Shown: positions 25,910 to 34,554 of the stretch, one piece after another
Layout: the number at the start of each line of letters is the position of its first letter
Numbering within the stretch: position 1 is the stretch's first letter
Assembly: GCA_041390465.1 (NCBI GenBank)
Contig: JAWKPW010000014.1
Span: 17,237 to 81,236 of the forward strand
Reading direction: 5' to 3'
DNA from: JAABRU01 sp041390465
GTDB taxonomy: Bacteria; Desulfobacterota; Desulfobacteria; Desulfobacterales; Desulfococcaceae
DNA length: 64,000 nucleotides
Notes under the pieces: model-generated
What the model saw: the letters and a program-made list of their open reading frames with translations, nothing else
Told to the model about the DNA's origin: nothing
The model's database searches: none
Made by a program: the position numbers and the translations under genes

Positions 25910-26758
25910 TCATTCATCCGTAAGCATCATATTGTCAATCAGTCGGGTTTTTCCCACTTTGACAGCCAGTGCCATGAGAACCGGTCTGTCAACTGCTTTC
26001 AGATCTTCCAGAGTTTCGGGATCACAGATGCTGATGTAATCAATCTTTGCTTCCGGAGAAGCTGAAATCAGATCCGAGGCAGTGTCAATGATTTTGGCTG
26101 CATCCAGGTTGCCGTTTTTCACCATTTCCTTTGCCTTCAGCAGGGACTGATACAGACACAGCGCCTGTTTTCTCTGCTCCGGGCTGAGATAGGTGTTCCG
26201 GGAACTCATGGCCAGCCCGTCAGGTTCCCGCACAATGGGGGCACCGATGATTTCAATGTCAAAGTTCATATCCCGCACCATCTGCCGGATAACCTGCAGT
26301 TGCTGCCAGTCCTTCTGTCCGAATATGGCGATATGGGGTTTGACAATATTGAACAGTTTGGAAACCACAGTGGCAACCCCTCTGAAATGCACAGGCCGGG
26401 ACAGTCCGCACAGATGCAGGGGAAGTTTTTCCAACTGCACAAAGGTCTGAAAGCTGTTCCCGTACATTTCCCGGGGAGTGGGAAAGAAAATGACACCTGC
26501 TCCGGATTTTTCTGCCAGTTTCCTGTCTCTTTCAAAATCCCTGGGATATGCCTCCAGGTCCTCTCCGGGGCCAAACTGGGTGGGATTCACAAATATGCTG
26601 ACCACAACATCGTCCCCTCTTCCGGCCGCTTCCCGCATAAGAGAGGCATGACCTTCATGGAGATACCCCATTGTGGGAACAAAGGCAATGATTCTTCCCT
26701 GTTTCCTGCTGAGGTCGGCAAACGCCTGCATTTCTCTGACTGTGGTAAGAATGTTGAT
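25910..26758 (-). CDS. panC: Pantothenate synthetase, probably initiated at AUC
   Basis: 282 residues. Condenses pantoate and beta-alanine with ATP. Motifs: FVPTMGYLHEGHASLM (HIGH-like), VSIFVNPTQFGPGEDLEAYP, GQKDWQQLQVIRQMV and MSSRNTYLSPEQR (KMSKS-like). The first ATG (26731) would remove the opening strand. In the same frame, codons for NILTTVREM precede it, preceded by ATC at 26758-26756, exactly where homologs have Met1. A GGAGGTG ribosome site lies four bases upstream of ATC. The frame then meets a stop codon (TAA) with no ATG, GTG or TTG between. AUC is therefore the best start. Confidence 0.93.
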   Translation of the reverse strand: MNILTTVREMQAFADLSRKQGRIIAFVPTMGYLHEGHASLMREAAGRGDDVVVSIFVNPTQFGPGEDLEAYPRDFERDRKLAEKSGAGVIFFPTPREMYGNSFQTFVQLEKLPLHLCGLSRPVHFRGVATVVSKLFNIVKPHIAIFGQKDWQQLQVIRQMVRDMNFDIEIIGAPIVREPDGLAMSSRNTYLSPEQRKQALCLYQSLLKAKEMVKNGNLDAAKIIDTASDLISASPEAKIDYISICDPETLEDLKAVDRPVLMALAVKVGKTRLIDNMMLTDE

Positions 26759-26953
26759 AAGGCACCTCCGCTCTTTTTCGGTTTATGTCATAACCTTTGA
26801 TTTTAAACCAGCATTGGCAAAATGTCAATCTGAAGCTGTGAATTTTATTTTGTTTTCGGCAGTCCTGCCATATGTCTGCAAATATCCGTTGAATCTGATG
26901 CCAAAGATATGGTAAAAAGATATTTTTGCAAAAATTTTTAACCGGGAGAATCT

Positions 26954-27313
26954 ATGTCAACCGAAGAAACAGATTATTCTGCAATAGGAAGACTTGTTTT
27001 CATAATGGGAATTCTGGGGCATGTCTTCAGTCCGTTTCTCTTCATCTGGTCGGTCAACACCCTTTTTCTGTGCGGCATTCCCTTTACTTTCAAAACCTGG
27101 CTGGCCGGTTTTGCACTCATCATGCTGACAAGGTATCATCTGAAAACCTCTGTCAAAACAGAGGAATCCTTTTATGATGATTATGAATTTGACGATGGGG
27201 ATAATGGGGATTATGAGGATGGGGGAAAAGCTGAAGACAGTAACTCCGCACCAAAAGGAAAAGTGATTGCATACAGAAAAGATCGGGAAAAAAAACCACC
27301 GTATACCCGGTGA
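26954..27313 (+). CDS. Small membrane protein with acidic tail
   Basis: 119 residues, not recognised. Two hydrophobic segments (LVFIMGILGHVFSPFLFIWS and FTFKTWLAGFALIMLT) are followed by a strongly acidic linker (FYDDYEFDDGDNGDYEDGG) and a basic C terminus (KVIAYRKDREKKPP). Its 3' end overlaps the start of the YkgJ-type gene, suggesting cotranscription. Confidence 0.55.
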   Translation: MSTEETDYSAIGRLVFIMGILGHVFSPFLFIWSVNTLFLCGIPFTFKTWLAGFALIMLTRYHLKTSVKTEESFYDDYEFDDGDNGDYEDGGKAEDSNSAPKGKVIAYRKDREKKPPYTR

Positions 27314-27998
27314 GGCAAATCTGAAAAAAAAACCGCTCTCAGCTCCTGACAAGGGATGTCTGCGGTGCGGAACCTGCTGCCGGAAGGGCGGTCCCGCCTT
27401 TCACCATGAAGACAAATCCCTGATTGATAAAGGCAAAATTCTTTGTGAATATCTCTTCACCATACGCAAAGGGGAGATGGCCTGGGACAATGTAAGGGGA
27501 ATTGCACATCCCCAGACTTCGGACATTGTCAAAATCAGAAGCAGGGAGGATTCCCCGGCCTGCATTTTTCTGGATGAAGCGGAAAATGCCTGCACCATCT
27601 ATCCGGACAGACCACTGGAATGCCGTGTGCTCAACTGCCGGGATACAAGGGGGATTGAAAAAATTTATGCGGAAAAACGGATCTCCCGTCAGGATCTGCT
27701 TGGCAGTGTCGCGGGACTGTGGAATATCATAGAAACCCATCAGCGGCGCTGTGATTATGATCTCATTCGCAAACTTGTTGCAGAGCTGCGTCAGGGAAAG
27801 AGAGACGGTCTGGAAAAAACAGGGGAAATGATTCTCTATGACCTTCATATCCGCTCCCTGATCATTGAAAAAAGGGGGACAGAAATGGAAAAAATGACAG
27901 ATTTTCTTTTTGGCCGTCCTCTTTGGAAAACGCTGGAGCCAATGGGCATAAAAATAAGAATTGAGGGAGAAAGGGTCTGCATTGTGCCGGTATACTGA
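27267..27998 (+). CDS. YkgJ-family Cys-cluster protein
   Basis: 243 residues. The CxxCxxCC cluster (CLRCGTCCRKGG, about 31-42) and a downstream ENACTIYPDRPLECRVLNC segment are the signature of the YkgJ/UPF0153 family, thought to bind zinc or an Fe-S cluster. The start is a TTG at 27267 with AAGGA eight bases upstream, inside the preceding gene, pointing to translational coupling. It is followed 36 bases later by the HD protein gene. The biochemical role of the family is unknown. Confidence 0.8.
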   Translation: MHTEKIGKKNHRIPGEANLKKKPLSAPDKGCLRCGTCCRKGGPAFHHEDKSLIDKGKILCEYLFTIRKGEMAWDNVRGIAHPQTSDIVKIRSREDSPACIFLDEAENACTIYPDRPLECRVLNCRDTRGIEKIYAEKRISRQDLLGSVAGLWNIIETHQRRCDYDLIRKLVAELRQGKRDGLEKTGEMILYDLHIRSLIIEKRGTEMEKMTDFLFGRPLWKTLEPMGIKIRIEGERVCIVPVY

Positions 27999-28034
27999 AA
28001 AAAAACAATTTGCAGATAAGTAAGGAGGATATCC

Positions 28035-28871
28035 ATGCTGAATATTCAGAAAATGATTACCGAGCCTTTTGTGCGGCAGCTTTCCATGAACTACAGACGG
28101 ACCTACGGCCTGGCAGAACCGCATTTTGCCAATATCATTGAATGGTCCGGCCATTTTGCTCTGGAAAACATTGCCAACTCTGATGCCCTGTACCATAATG
28201 TGGAACATACCATCATGGTGACTTTGGCAGGCCAGGAAATCCTGCGGGGAAAACATCTGACAGAGGGAGGTGTAAGCCCCTCAGACTGGCTTCATTTTCT
28301 CATGGCGCTTTTATGCCATGACATTGGTTATGTCAAAGGCATATGCCGGGATGATCGGGATGGCCGTTATTCCACAGGTCTGGATGGCAAGACCGTAAAG
28401 CCGGATGAGAACGGAACCTGCGCTGTCCTGTCACCCTGGCATGTGGATCGGAGCAAGCTTTTTGTCCGGGAGCGGTTTGAGGGAAATCTGATTATGAATG
28501 TGGTGGATGCGGAGCGGATTTGTTCTTATATTGAAATGACCCGTTTTCCCATCCCGGATGATGCCGCGCATATTGACACAAAAGGCTATCCCGGACTGCT
28601 TCGGGCCGCAGATTTCATCGGTCAGCTTGGAGATCCGGATTATCTGCGCAAAATTCCCGCGCTGTTTTATGAATTTGAGGAAACCGGAGCCAATAAGTAT
28701 TGCGGGTACAAAAATCCGGGGGATATGCGCAGGAGTTATGCAAAATTTTACTGGAATGTGGTGCTGCCCTATATTCAGGATGCGCTGCGTTATCTGCGGG
28801 TCACGCAGGAAGGAAAGCAGTGGATATCCAATCTTCATTCTCATGTGTTCACAGTGGAGCATGATCATTGA
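28035..28871 (+). CDS. HD-domain metal-dependent phosphohydrolase
   Basis: 278 residues. HD-type metal ligands are visible: YHNVEHTIMVTLAG (His pair) and LLCHDIGYVKG (the HD dyad). The middle includes LRAADFIGQLGDPDYLRK, found in a bacterial HD family often annotated only as metal-dependent phosphohydrolase. The substrate is unknown. AAGGAGG precedes the ATG. Its stop overlaps the TTG start of the HEPN gene, so the two are probably coupled. Confidence 0.78.
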   Translation: MLNIQKMITEPFVRQLSMNYRRTYGLAEPHFANIIEWSGHFALENIANSDALYHNVEHTIMVTLAGQEILRGKHLTEGGVSPSDWLHFLMALLCHDIGYVKGICRDDRDGRYSTGLDGKTVKPDENGTCAVLSPWHVDRSKLFVRERFEGNLIMNVVDAERICSYIEMTRFPIPDDAAHIDTKGYPGLLRAADFIGQLGDPDYLRKIPALFYEFEETGANKYCGYKNPGDMRRSYAKFYWNVVLPYIQDALRYLRVTQEGKQWISNLHSHVFTVEHDH

Positions 28872-29243
28872 AAAACAAATTTTTGAAAAAGGCAAAAGAA
28901 AATCCGGAAGCTGCGGAGATGTGTTACGAAAAGGAATGGCACAATGCCTGTGCCAGCCGCCTTTACTGTTCGGTTTTTCAGGCTGCCATTGCCGCACTGC
29001 TTCACAGCGGCATCACACGGGACAAATTTGAACATAAACAGGTGCAGGCTGACTTCAGCGGCGAACTGATCCGGGATAGAAAAGTTTATCCTGCCAAATT
29101 CAAATCTTACCTGCCGGATATGCAGACTGTCAGAAACAGAGCTGAATATACAGGGGATGAAATTACCGGACAGATAGCCCACAGATGGCTTGGCAAGTTT
29201 AAGAGAAATGGTCGAATCGATAAAAAAGGAAATTGCCAAATGA
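28868..29243 (+). pseudogene. HEPN-domain protein, frameshifted near its 3' end
   Basis: The N-terminal 110 residues are HEPN-like: KAKENPEAAEMCYEKEWHNA, then ASRLYCSVFQAAIAALL, and the RNRAEY motif at the usual R-x(4-6)-H position. Near 29190 the frame is lost. Reading one base over gives ASLREMVESIKKEIAK and a stop at 29241-29243, an ordinary HEPN ending. As it stands, the frame instead runs on into the next gene, making an artificial fusion. The change is best explained by one inserted base. HEPN proteins are often toxins or RNases in two-gene systems. True mutation and sequence error cannot be told apart here. Confidence 0.65.
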
Positions 29244-29496
29244 TGAATTTCAAGCAGAAAGAGCTGGTTGACAGACTGTTCAATGCAGTGAAAGAAAAAT
29301 TTCCGGAAATGAAATTTCTCAAGGTGACAGAAAGTCCCGAAGATCCCGCTGATTTGTGGGTGAACATTACCACTCCGATGAAGAAAGAGAAATGGAGTTA
29401 ATTGAGTTCTCCAGCGACATTACAACAGACATGCTGCTGGATTACGGCTGCCACATTTCCATCATGCCGAGGAAGAATCTGGAATTTGTTATGTAA
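29240..29496 (+). pseudogene. HEPN partner gene, frameshifted by one lost base
   Basis: Starts ATGATG overlapping the HEPN stop and encodes NFKQKELVDRLFNAVKEKFP, then VTESPEDPADLWVNITTP. At about 29377 the frame breaks. The next frame continues DEEREMELIEFSSDITTD, then MLLDYGCHISIMP and a stop at 29494-29496, so one missing base restores an 85-residue protein. This size, and the pairing with HEPN, suggest the second half of a two-gene module. The family is not named with confidence. Confidence 0.55.
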
Positions 29497-29636
29497 ATAA
29501 AATGGGTTCGCCATAAGGAGCCGATTTCCCGCTTTTGTATCTACTTTTGGCCGGATACTTTCTTGAAACAGGGCTTTGCTTTCAAGGAACTGGCAAATCC
29601 GATATTTCATGCAATTTGACATAAAAGGTAACTGTT

Positions 29637-31178
29637 ATGCCCACCCTGCACTGGACAGGAAAAGAGAAAATCATAAACCATCATCAGGAAGTGCCGTTTC
29701 GGGTTCTGGAGCATGTTTATGCTTATAAAAATGGCGAAAAAACAGAGAAAAAAAGCACAGACGGAAATAAAATCATACACGGTGACAATCTGGTGGCATT
29801 AAAGGCACTTCTGCCGGAATATGAGGGAAAAATCAGGTGCATTTACATAGATCCGCCCTATAACACAGGCAATGAGAAATGGGTTTACAATGACAATGTG
29901 AATCATCCGAAAATAAAAAAATGGCTCGGCCAGGTTGTGGGAAAGGAAAGTGAAGACCTCGGCAGGCATGACAAATGGCTTTGCATGATGTACCCCAGAT
30001 TGAAGCTGCTGCACAAACTGCTTGCGGATGACGGGGTTATTTTCATTTCCATTGATGACAATGAACAGGCAAATCTGAAACTGATGATGGATGAAATTTT
30101 TGGAGCAGGAAATTTTATCACAAATATACATTGGAAAAGAAGTGAAAGTCAGAATAATAACTCAAAATATTTATCAATAGTAGGGGAATTTATCGTTTGT
30201 CATTCGAAAAACAAAAATGAATTGATATTTAATAAAACAGAATTGCAGGATACAGCATTAAAAGAATACAGATATGAAGATGAGAAAGGCAAATTCAGAA
30301 GGGGAACCATTATTGATAACACTCGGGGGAAACATGTATTTGATATTATTTCTCCAAATGGAAAAAAGAAAACCATCAGAAGCATAAGAACCAAAGAATT
30401 TTTTGATGAAAAAATCAAGGAGAATCTGATATATTGGACAGAAACAGGAACTCCTTATCTGAAACTGTATTTGGATAAATCAGAAGGTCAAATTGCAAGC
30501 AATTGGTTTGATAAAGCAGGGGTTAATGAGGATGCAAGTGAAATTTTAACCAAGCTGAATATTCGTTTTCAATTTTCCAAACCATTCTCTTTGATTGAAA
30601 AAATTTTACAAATTTCAAGCGATAAAAATTCTGTTATTCTTGATTCTTTCGCTGGCTCCGGCACCACCGCGCACGCTGTTCTGAATCTGAACAGAGAAGA
30701 CGGGGGCAGCCGCAGATTTATCCTTGTGGAAATGGAGGATTACGCAGAAGAGATCACAGCGGAAAGAGTGAAACGGGTCATAAAAGGCTATGGAGATACG
30801 CAGGGAACCGGAGGGGAATTTGATTTTTATGAACTTGGCAGACCAATGTTCAAAGATGACGGTTTTCTCAATGAGGAAGTTTCTTTGGAACATATCAGAA
30901 ATTATGTGTATTACACGGAAACAAAACAGCCTTTGCATGAAACCCGGACCTGCAAAGGGGAAAACATCTGGTTTCTGGGCATTCACGAACAGACAGCCTA
31001 TTATTTTTATTATGAAAAGGACTCAATCACAGCACTGGATGTTCATTTCCTCAAAACCGTAAAGGCAAAAACGCAGCAGTATGTGATTTATGCGGACAAA
31101 TGCCTGCTGGATACAGATCATATGACGAAAAACAGCATTGTTTTCAAAAAAATACCAAGAGACATTGCAAGGTTCTGA
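29637..31178 (+). CDS. mod: Type III restriction-modification DNA methyltransferase (Mod)
   Basis: 513 residues. Beta-class N6-adenine methyltransferase: catalytic motif DPPYNTG at 72-78 precedes the SAM motif FAGSGTT near 338, the type III Mod order, with a long target-recognition region between. KIIHGDNLVALKALLPEYEG and LDSFAGSGTTAHAVLNLNRE are typical. The stop overlaps the res start (TGATG), forming a mod-res operon. Base composition of the middle part (30,130-30,600) is clearly more AT-rich than the flanks, a usual sign of a swapped recognition domain. Confidence 0.92.
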   Translation: MPTLHWTGKEKIINHHQEVPFRVLEHVYAYKNGEKTEKKSTDGNKIIHGDNLVALKALLPEYEGKIRCIYIDPPYNTGNEKWVYNDNVNHPKIKKWLGQVVGKESEDLGRHDKWLCMMYPRLKLLHKLLADDGVIFISIDDNEQANLKLMMDEIFGAGNFITNIHWKRSESQNNNSKYLSIVGEFIVCHSKNKNELIFNKTELQDTALKEYRYEDEKGKFRRGTIIDNTRGKHVFDIISPNGKKKTIRSIRTKEFFDEKIKENLIYWTETGTPYLKLYLDKSEGQIASNWFDKAGVNEDASEILTKLNIRFQFSKPFSLIEKILQISSDKNSVILDSFAGSGTTAHAVLNLNREDGGSRRFILVEMEDYAEEITAERVKRVIKGYGDTQGTGGEFDFYELGRPMFKDDGFLNEEVSLEHIRNYVYYTETKQPLHETRTCKGENIWFLGIHEQTAYYFYYEKDSITALDVHFLKTVKAKTQQYVIYADKCLLDTDHMTKNSIVFKKIPRDIARF

Positions 31179-32347
31179 TGATGCAACTGAAACCTTGGCA
31201 GCAAAAGACAATTGGCGAATTGGCAGAATTTCTGGACTGTGTTCAGCACCATCAAAGGACAGACAAAGCCTTTGAAGTCTACTGGAACAGCAGAAACATT
31301 TCTGTCAATCCTTTGGAGGAAAACAGCTTTCCCCCTTACAAAAACAATATTCCCGGATGTGTGCATATCTGCCTGAAAGTTCCCACAGCCGGCGGAAAAA
31401 CCTTTATAGCCTGCAATGCCCTGAAAACCATATTTGATTTTTTCCGCTGCAAAAAGAAAAGGTTGTTGTCTGGCTGGTTCCGTCCGCGACCATTCTGGAG
31501 CAGACTGTCAGAAACCTGAAAAATCCGCATCATCCTTACAGACAGAAAATAAACGCGTGCTTTAACAACCGGGTGGAGGTTTATGAAAAAAAAGACCTGC
31601 TTTTCGGGGGCAGTTTCAATCCCACTTCTGTCAGAGAGCAGTTGAGCATTCTTGTTCTCAGTTTTGACACCTTCAGAAGCCGCAGCAAGGAAGACAGAAA
31701 AATCTATCAGGACAACAGTTATCTGGAACCGTTTGTGCCAACCTATCAGAGAAGAGAGAAACTGCTGCCGGACATTGAGGAAAATGCACTGATACAGGTC
31801 ATCAATCAGCTCAATCCTGTCTGTATTGTGGATGAAAGTCACAATGCCACCAGTGAATTAAGCATTGAAATGCTGAAAAACATCAATCCGGCATTTATTC
31901 TTGATCTCACTGCCACGCCCAGAGAAAACAGCAATATCATTTCCTATGCGGATTCTTTGGAACTGAAAAAAGAAAACATGGTCAAACTGCCTGTTATTGT
32001 TTACAATCAGAAAGACAGAGCCGATGTTGTCACCAGTGCATTGGAACTGCGGAAAAATCTGGAACAGAAAGCAGTTGAGCAGGAAAAAAACGGAGGGGCA
32101 TACATCCGTCCCATTGTCCTGTTTCAGGCACAGCCGAAAACAGACAAAAACAGTGCCACATTTGAACAGATAAAGGAAAAACTGATAAAAATCGGCATTC
32201 CCAAAGAGGAAATTGCCATAAAGACGGCAAATGTCAATGAACTGAAAAATGAAAACCTTCTCGACAGAAACTGCGGAATACGGTATATCATAACTGTCAA
32301 TGCGCTGAAAGAAGGGTGGGACTGTCCGTTTGCCTATATTCTTGCCC
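31178..32347 (+). pseudogene. res: Type III restriction enzyme Res, frameshifted and 3'-truncated
   Basis: The start overlaps the mod stop. The N terminus (LKPWQQKTIGELAEFLDCVQ, then KVPTAGGKTFIACNAL, Walker A) runs to about 31450. There an indel shifts the frame, and the sequence continues LQKEKVVVWLVPSATILEQT and onward in the next frame. This part includes VDESHNATS (DEAD-like box) and LDLTATPREN. Near 32347 (CPFAYILAQ) it stops matching Res and runs into the tail of another gene. Res proteins are usually 900-1000 residues, so about half is missing, including the nuclease domain. Restriction activity is not expected. Confidence 0.85.
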
Positions 32348-32683
32348 AAAGAAGCCGCTCCCCATCTGATTCTCATGGCATTTCTGCAGAGAATCATCAA
32401 TTCCGGGGGCAGGATTGACCGGGAACTGGCCACCGGCAGAAAACGCATTGATCTTTGCATTCATTATGAAAACAGCCGTTATCCGGTTGAAATCAAAATC
32501 CGTCAGAGCGCAAAGACGTATGAGGAGGGCAAAAAGCGACTGGGGGATTATATGGATTCACTCGGATGCGATCAGGGCTGGCTGGTGGTGTTTGACAAAA
32601 GAAAAAAACCGTCATGGAAAAGCAGGCTGTTCTGGAAAACCGCAAGATCGGATAAAAAGGAAATTCATATTGCGGGGTGCTGA
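32348..32683 (+). pseudogene. C-terminal fragment of a PD-(D/E)XK nuclease-like ATPase protein
   Basis: About 110 residues beginning APHLILMAFLQRIINSGGRI. Then RIDLCIHYENSRYPVEIKIR gives the D...ExK nuclease motif, followed by DYMDSLGCDQGWLVVFDKRK. This is the usual end of AAA-ATPase-like proteins with a PDDEXK_9/DUF1703 tail; the ATPase part is absent. The fragment is joined directly to the truncated res gene, in a different frame. Evidence of a deletion or recombination junction near 32347. Confidence 0.7.
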
Positions 32684-32702
32684 GTCAGGGAATTGGAAAT
32701 TC

Positions 32703-32735
32703 AAACCCTAAGGGTTTTGAAAACCCTTAGGGTTT
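32703..32735. repeat. Dispersed hairpin repeat B
   Basis: AAACCCTAAGGGTTTTGAAA, then ACCCTTAGGGTTT, a perfect inverted repeat. It is followed within three bases by a long copy of repeat D (32738-32776). Confidence 0.75.
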
Positions 32736-32737
32736 CA

Positions 32738-32776
32738 CAGAATTTAATGCTCAGTTATTTTTCAGATTTCATATAA
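32738..32776. repeat. Long copy of dispersed repeat D
   Basis: CAGAATTTAATGCTCAGTTA, then TTTTTCAGATTTCATATAA. Matches 37413-37451 at all but one or two bases. Both copies stand 20-25 bases upstream of a gene start, and the 3' end (CATATAAT) resembles a -10 box. Confidence 0.75.
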
Positions 32777-32799
32777 TCTTTATTGGAGGAGCGTTTCTT

Positions 32800-33753
32800 A
32801 TGAAAAAGGATGTTCTGAAAATTTTCGGTGAGGTTCTGCGAAATTATGACAATCTTGCAGACAAAACAGATATCTCTCTGTTTGTGAAAGATCAGTTGCG
32901 GATTTTCGGAGCCTGTACGGATCAGTTTGAACTGGAAACAGCCGCAGCAGATATTTGCAATACGATTGATGACATAGATGCCGCATTTCAGGATCTTGTT
33001 CATGCAAAGGAAATCGGAAAATCAAGAAACGCATGGCTGGAGACACAACTGGAGGAATTTGCCGGCAGTCTGCCGGAGGATGAAAAAATTCCGTTTATTC
33101 AGGAAATGAAAACCGCTATGGTTCAGTCTGAGGCAGAACTGCTGAAAACAGGGGAACAGACACATCCGCCCCTTTCCGAACCGTTAAAAAATGATGAATT
33201 CAAAGATCTGAATAAAAAAGCCATTGCACAGAACATTGAATCCGATATTCGGAACAATACGCTGCTCAAAGTGATAACAGCGCAGGAGATTATCAAATTT
33301 GATCCGGCAAAAGAATATGATGAAATTCCGTCTGTAAAAGATTTTTTTCAGCGTCCGCTGGATCATCCGGAAGACAAAAACATCAAAAAAATCGTGTCCG
33401 CAGCAACGGTGGCAGCCAGAAACCGGGGCTGGATCAAATCTCTGGAAAAACAGAGTGTAAAGGAAATTTCTGCGATTGCTGATTTGGGTGTCAGCGGAGC
33501 AAAGGTGGCTTACAAAGTCGGAACCGGTGAAATAAATTCAACAGATGCCATTGATTATATGGTGGATCGGGCAACTGCCACTTTTGCGGCTGTTGCAAAG
33601 AAAGCTGTCCCGTCTGCGGCAGCATCTGCGGGAGTGGCAATCGGAACCGTTATCGGTTCTGTTTTCGGGCCAACAGGCGCATATGTGGGAGCGGAATGGC
33701 GGAGTGTCAGATATGCAGGAAAAGCTGTTGCGCCTGTGATAGAACAGGGATAA
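32800..33753 (+). CDS. Hypothetical protein with glycine-zipper-like C-terminal segment
   Basis: 317 residues, not recognised. The N-terminal two thirds are soluble and helical. The C-terminal part turns hydrophobic and Ala/Gly-rich: TATFAAVAKKAVPSAAASAG, then VAIGTVIGSVFGPTGAYVGA, like membrane-inserting glycine-zipper segments. After the stop, other frames encode GNAVKKLRNV and WEAGKAVVSSIKNKVGKFFS before a second stop near 33867. The original protein was therefore probably longer and has suffered two indels at its end. GGAGG lies upstream of the ATG. Possible membrane-acting member of a system with the AAA ATPase at 35832. Confidence 0.6.
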   Translation: MKKDVLKIFGEVLRNYDNLADKTDISLFVKDQLRIFGACTDQFELETAAADICNTIDDIDAAFQDLVHAKEIGKSRNAWLETQLEEFAGSLPEDEKIPFIQEMKTAMVQSEAELLKTGEQTHPPLSEPLKNDEFKDLNKKAIAQNIESDIRNNTLLKVITAQEIIKFDPAKEYDEIPSVKDFFQRPLDHPEDKNIKKIVSAATVAARNRGWIKSLEKQSVKEISAIADLGVSGAKVAYKVGTGEINSTDAIDYMVDRATATFAAVAKKAVPSAAASAGVAIGTVIGSVFGPTGAYVGAEWRSVRYAGKAVAPVIEQG

Positions 33754-33873
33754 TCAAAGCCGGAAATGCGGTGAAAAAATTGCGCAATGTTATGGGAAGC
33801 CGGAAAAGCGGTTGTATCTTCCATTAAAAACAAAGTCGGGAAATTTTTTTCAGGTCTGTTCGGATGATGAATT

Positions 33874-33906
33874 AAACCCTAAGGGTTTTCAAAACCCTTA
33901 GGGTTT
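33874..33906. repeat. Dispersed hairpin repeat B
   Basis: AAACCCTAAGGGTTTTCAAA, then ACCCTTAGGGTTT. Perfect inverted repeat just past the relic 3' end of the preceding gene. Confidence 0.75.
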
Positions 33907-33955
33907 CAGCAGGATGTCTGATTACGGCCTTCGGCCTAATCCAACCTACCTTTTC

Positions 33956-34027
33956 GTCATTCCGGCGTAAGCTGGAATTCAGTATTTTCGGATGGTTCTG
34001 GACTCATGCTTTCGCCGGAATGACGAA
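33956..34027. repeat. REP-like palindrome
   Basis: TCGTCATTCCGGCG and CGCCGGAATGACGA form exact 14-base arms around about 44 bases that include GTAAGCTGGAATTCAG. This type of CATTCCGGC palindrome recurs in many bacterial genomes as a REP-like unit. Confidence 0.6.
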
Positions 34028-34068
34028 ATTATTGACTTTTTATCTGAAAAACATCGGAGATGTGAACA

Positions 34069-34290
34069 ATGAGCCTCAACCTGTCAATAGATTTCAGGCA
34101 GTTAAAATCACTGATAACCCAATGCGGAGTGGAAGAAAAAGTTGAAATCATCCGTATGCTGGAAAAAGATACTTTTCCCCTGCGCTTTCGGCAATTCCTC
34201 GGAAAAGTGAAAACTGATGACCTGTCGCTGGAAGAAATCACTGCTGAAGTGGAAACCGTCAGGGAAAAAAGATACAGTGTCAGAAAATAA
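34069..34290 (+). CDS. Orphan antitoxin-like small protein
   Basis: 73 residues: SLNLSIDFRQLKSLITQCGV, then EKVEIIRMLEKDTFPLRFRQ and EEITAEVETVREKRYSV. Its size and charge pattern resemble antitoxins that pair with PIN toxins, but no toxin follows: the DNA after the stop goes into a dispersed repeat (34319). GGAGATG precedes the start. Family assignment is tentative. Confidence 0.5.
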   Translation: MSLNLSIDFRQLKSLITQCGVEEKVEIIRMLEKDTFPLRFRQFLGKVKTDDLSLEEITAEVETVREKRYSVRK

Positions 34291-34318
34291 GCACCTCACC
34301 AATAATTTTATAACATTC

Positions 34319-34352
34319 GTAGGGTGGGCACATGTTTTTCCGTGCCCACCTT
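34319..34352. repeat. Dispersed GTAGGGTGGGCAC repeat
   Basis: GTAGGGTGGGCACATGTTTT, then TCCGTGCCCACC. The same 32 bases recur at 43262. GGTGGGCAC and GTGCCCACC are inverted repeats. Confidence 0.65.
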
Positions 34353-34554
34353 TTATGAAGGACTACAGGAAAATGTTAAAGGATATTTGCACAGGTGCTT
34401 AATATCAGATGTACAGAGAAAAATCTTATTTTCAAAAATACCGGATGTCGGATTATGGCCGGTTATTGAGCGAAGCCGAAATACGCTAATCCGCCCCCAC
34501 ATCAATTTGTTTAATATTGTTTAAAAATCATTAAATTAACCAAAAGGAGAAGTT

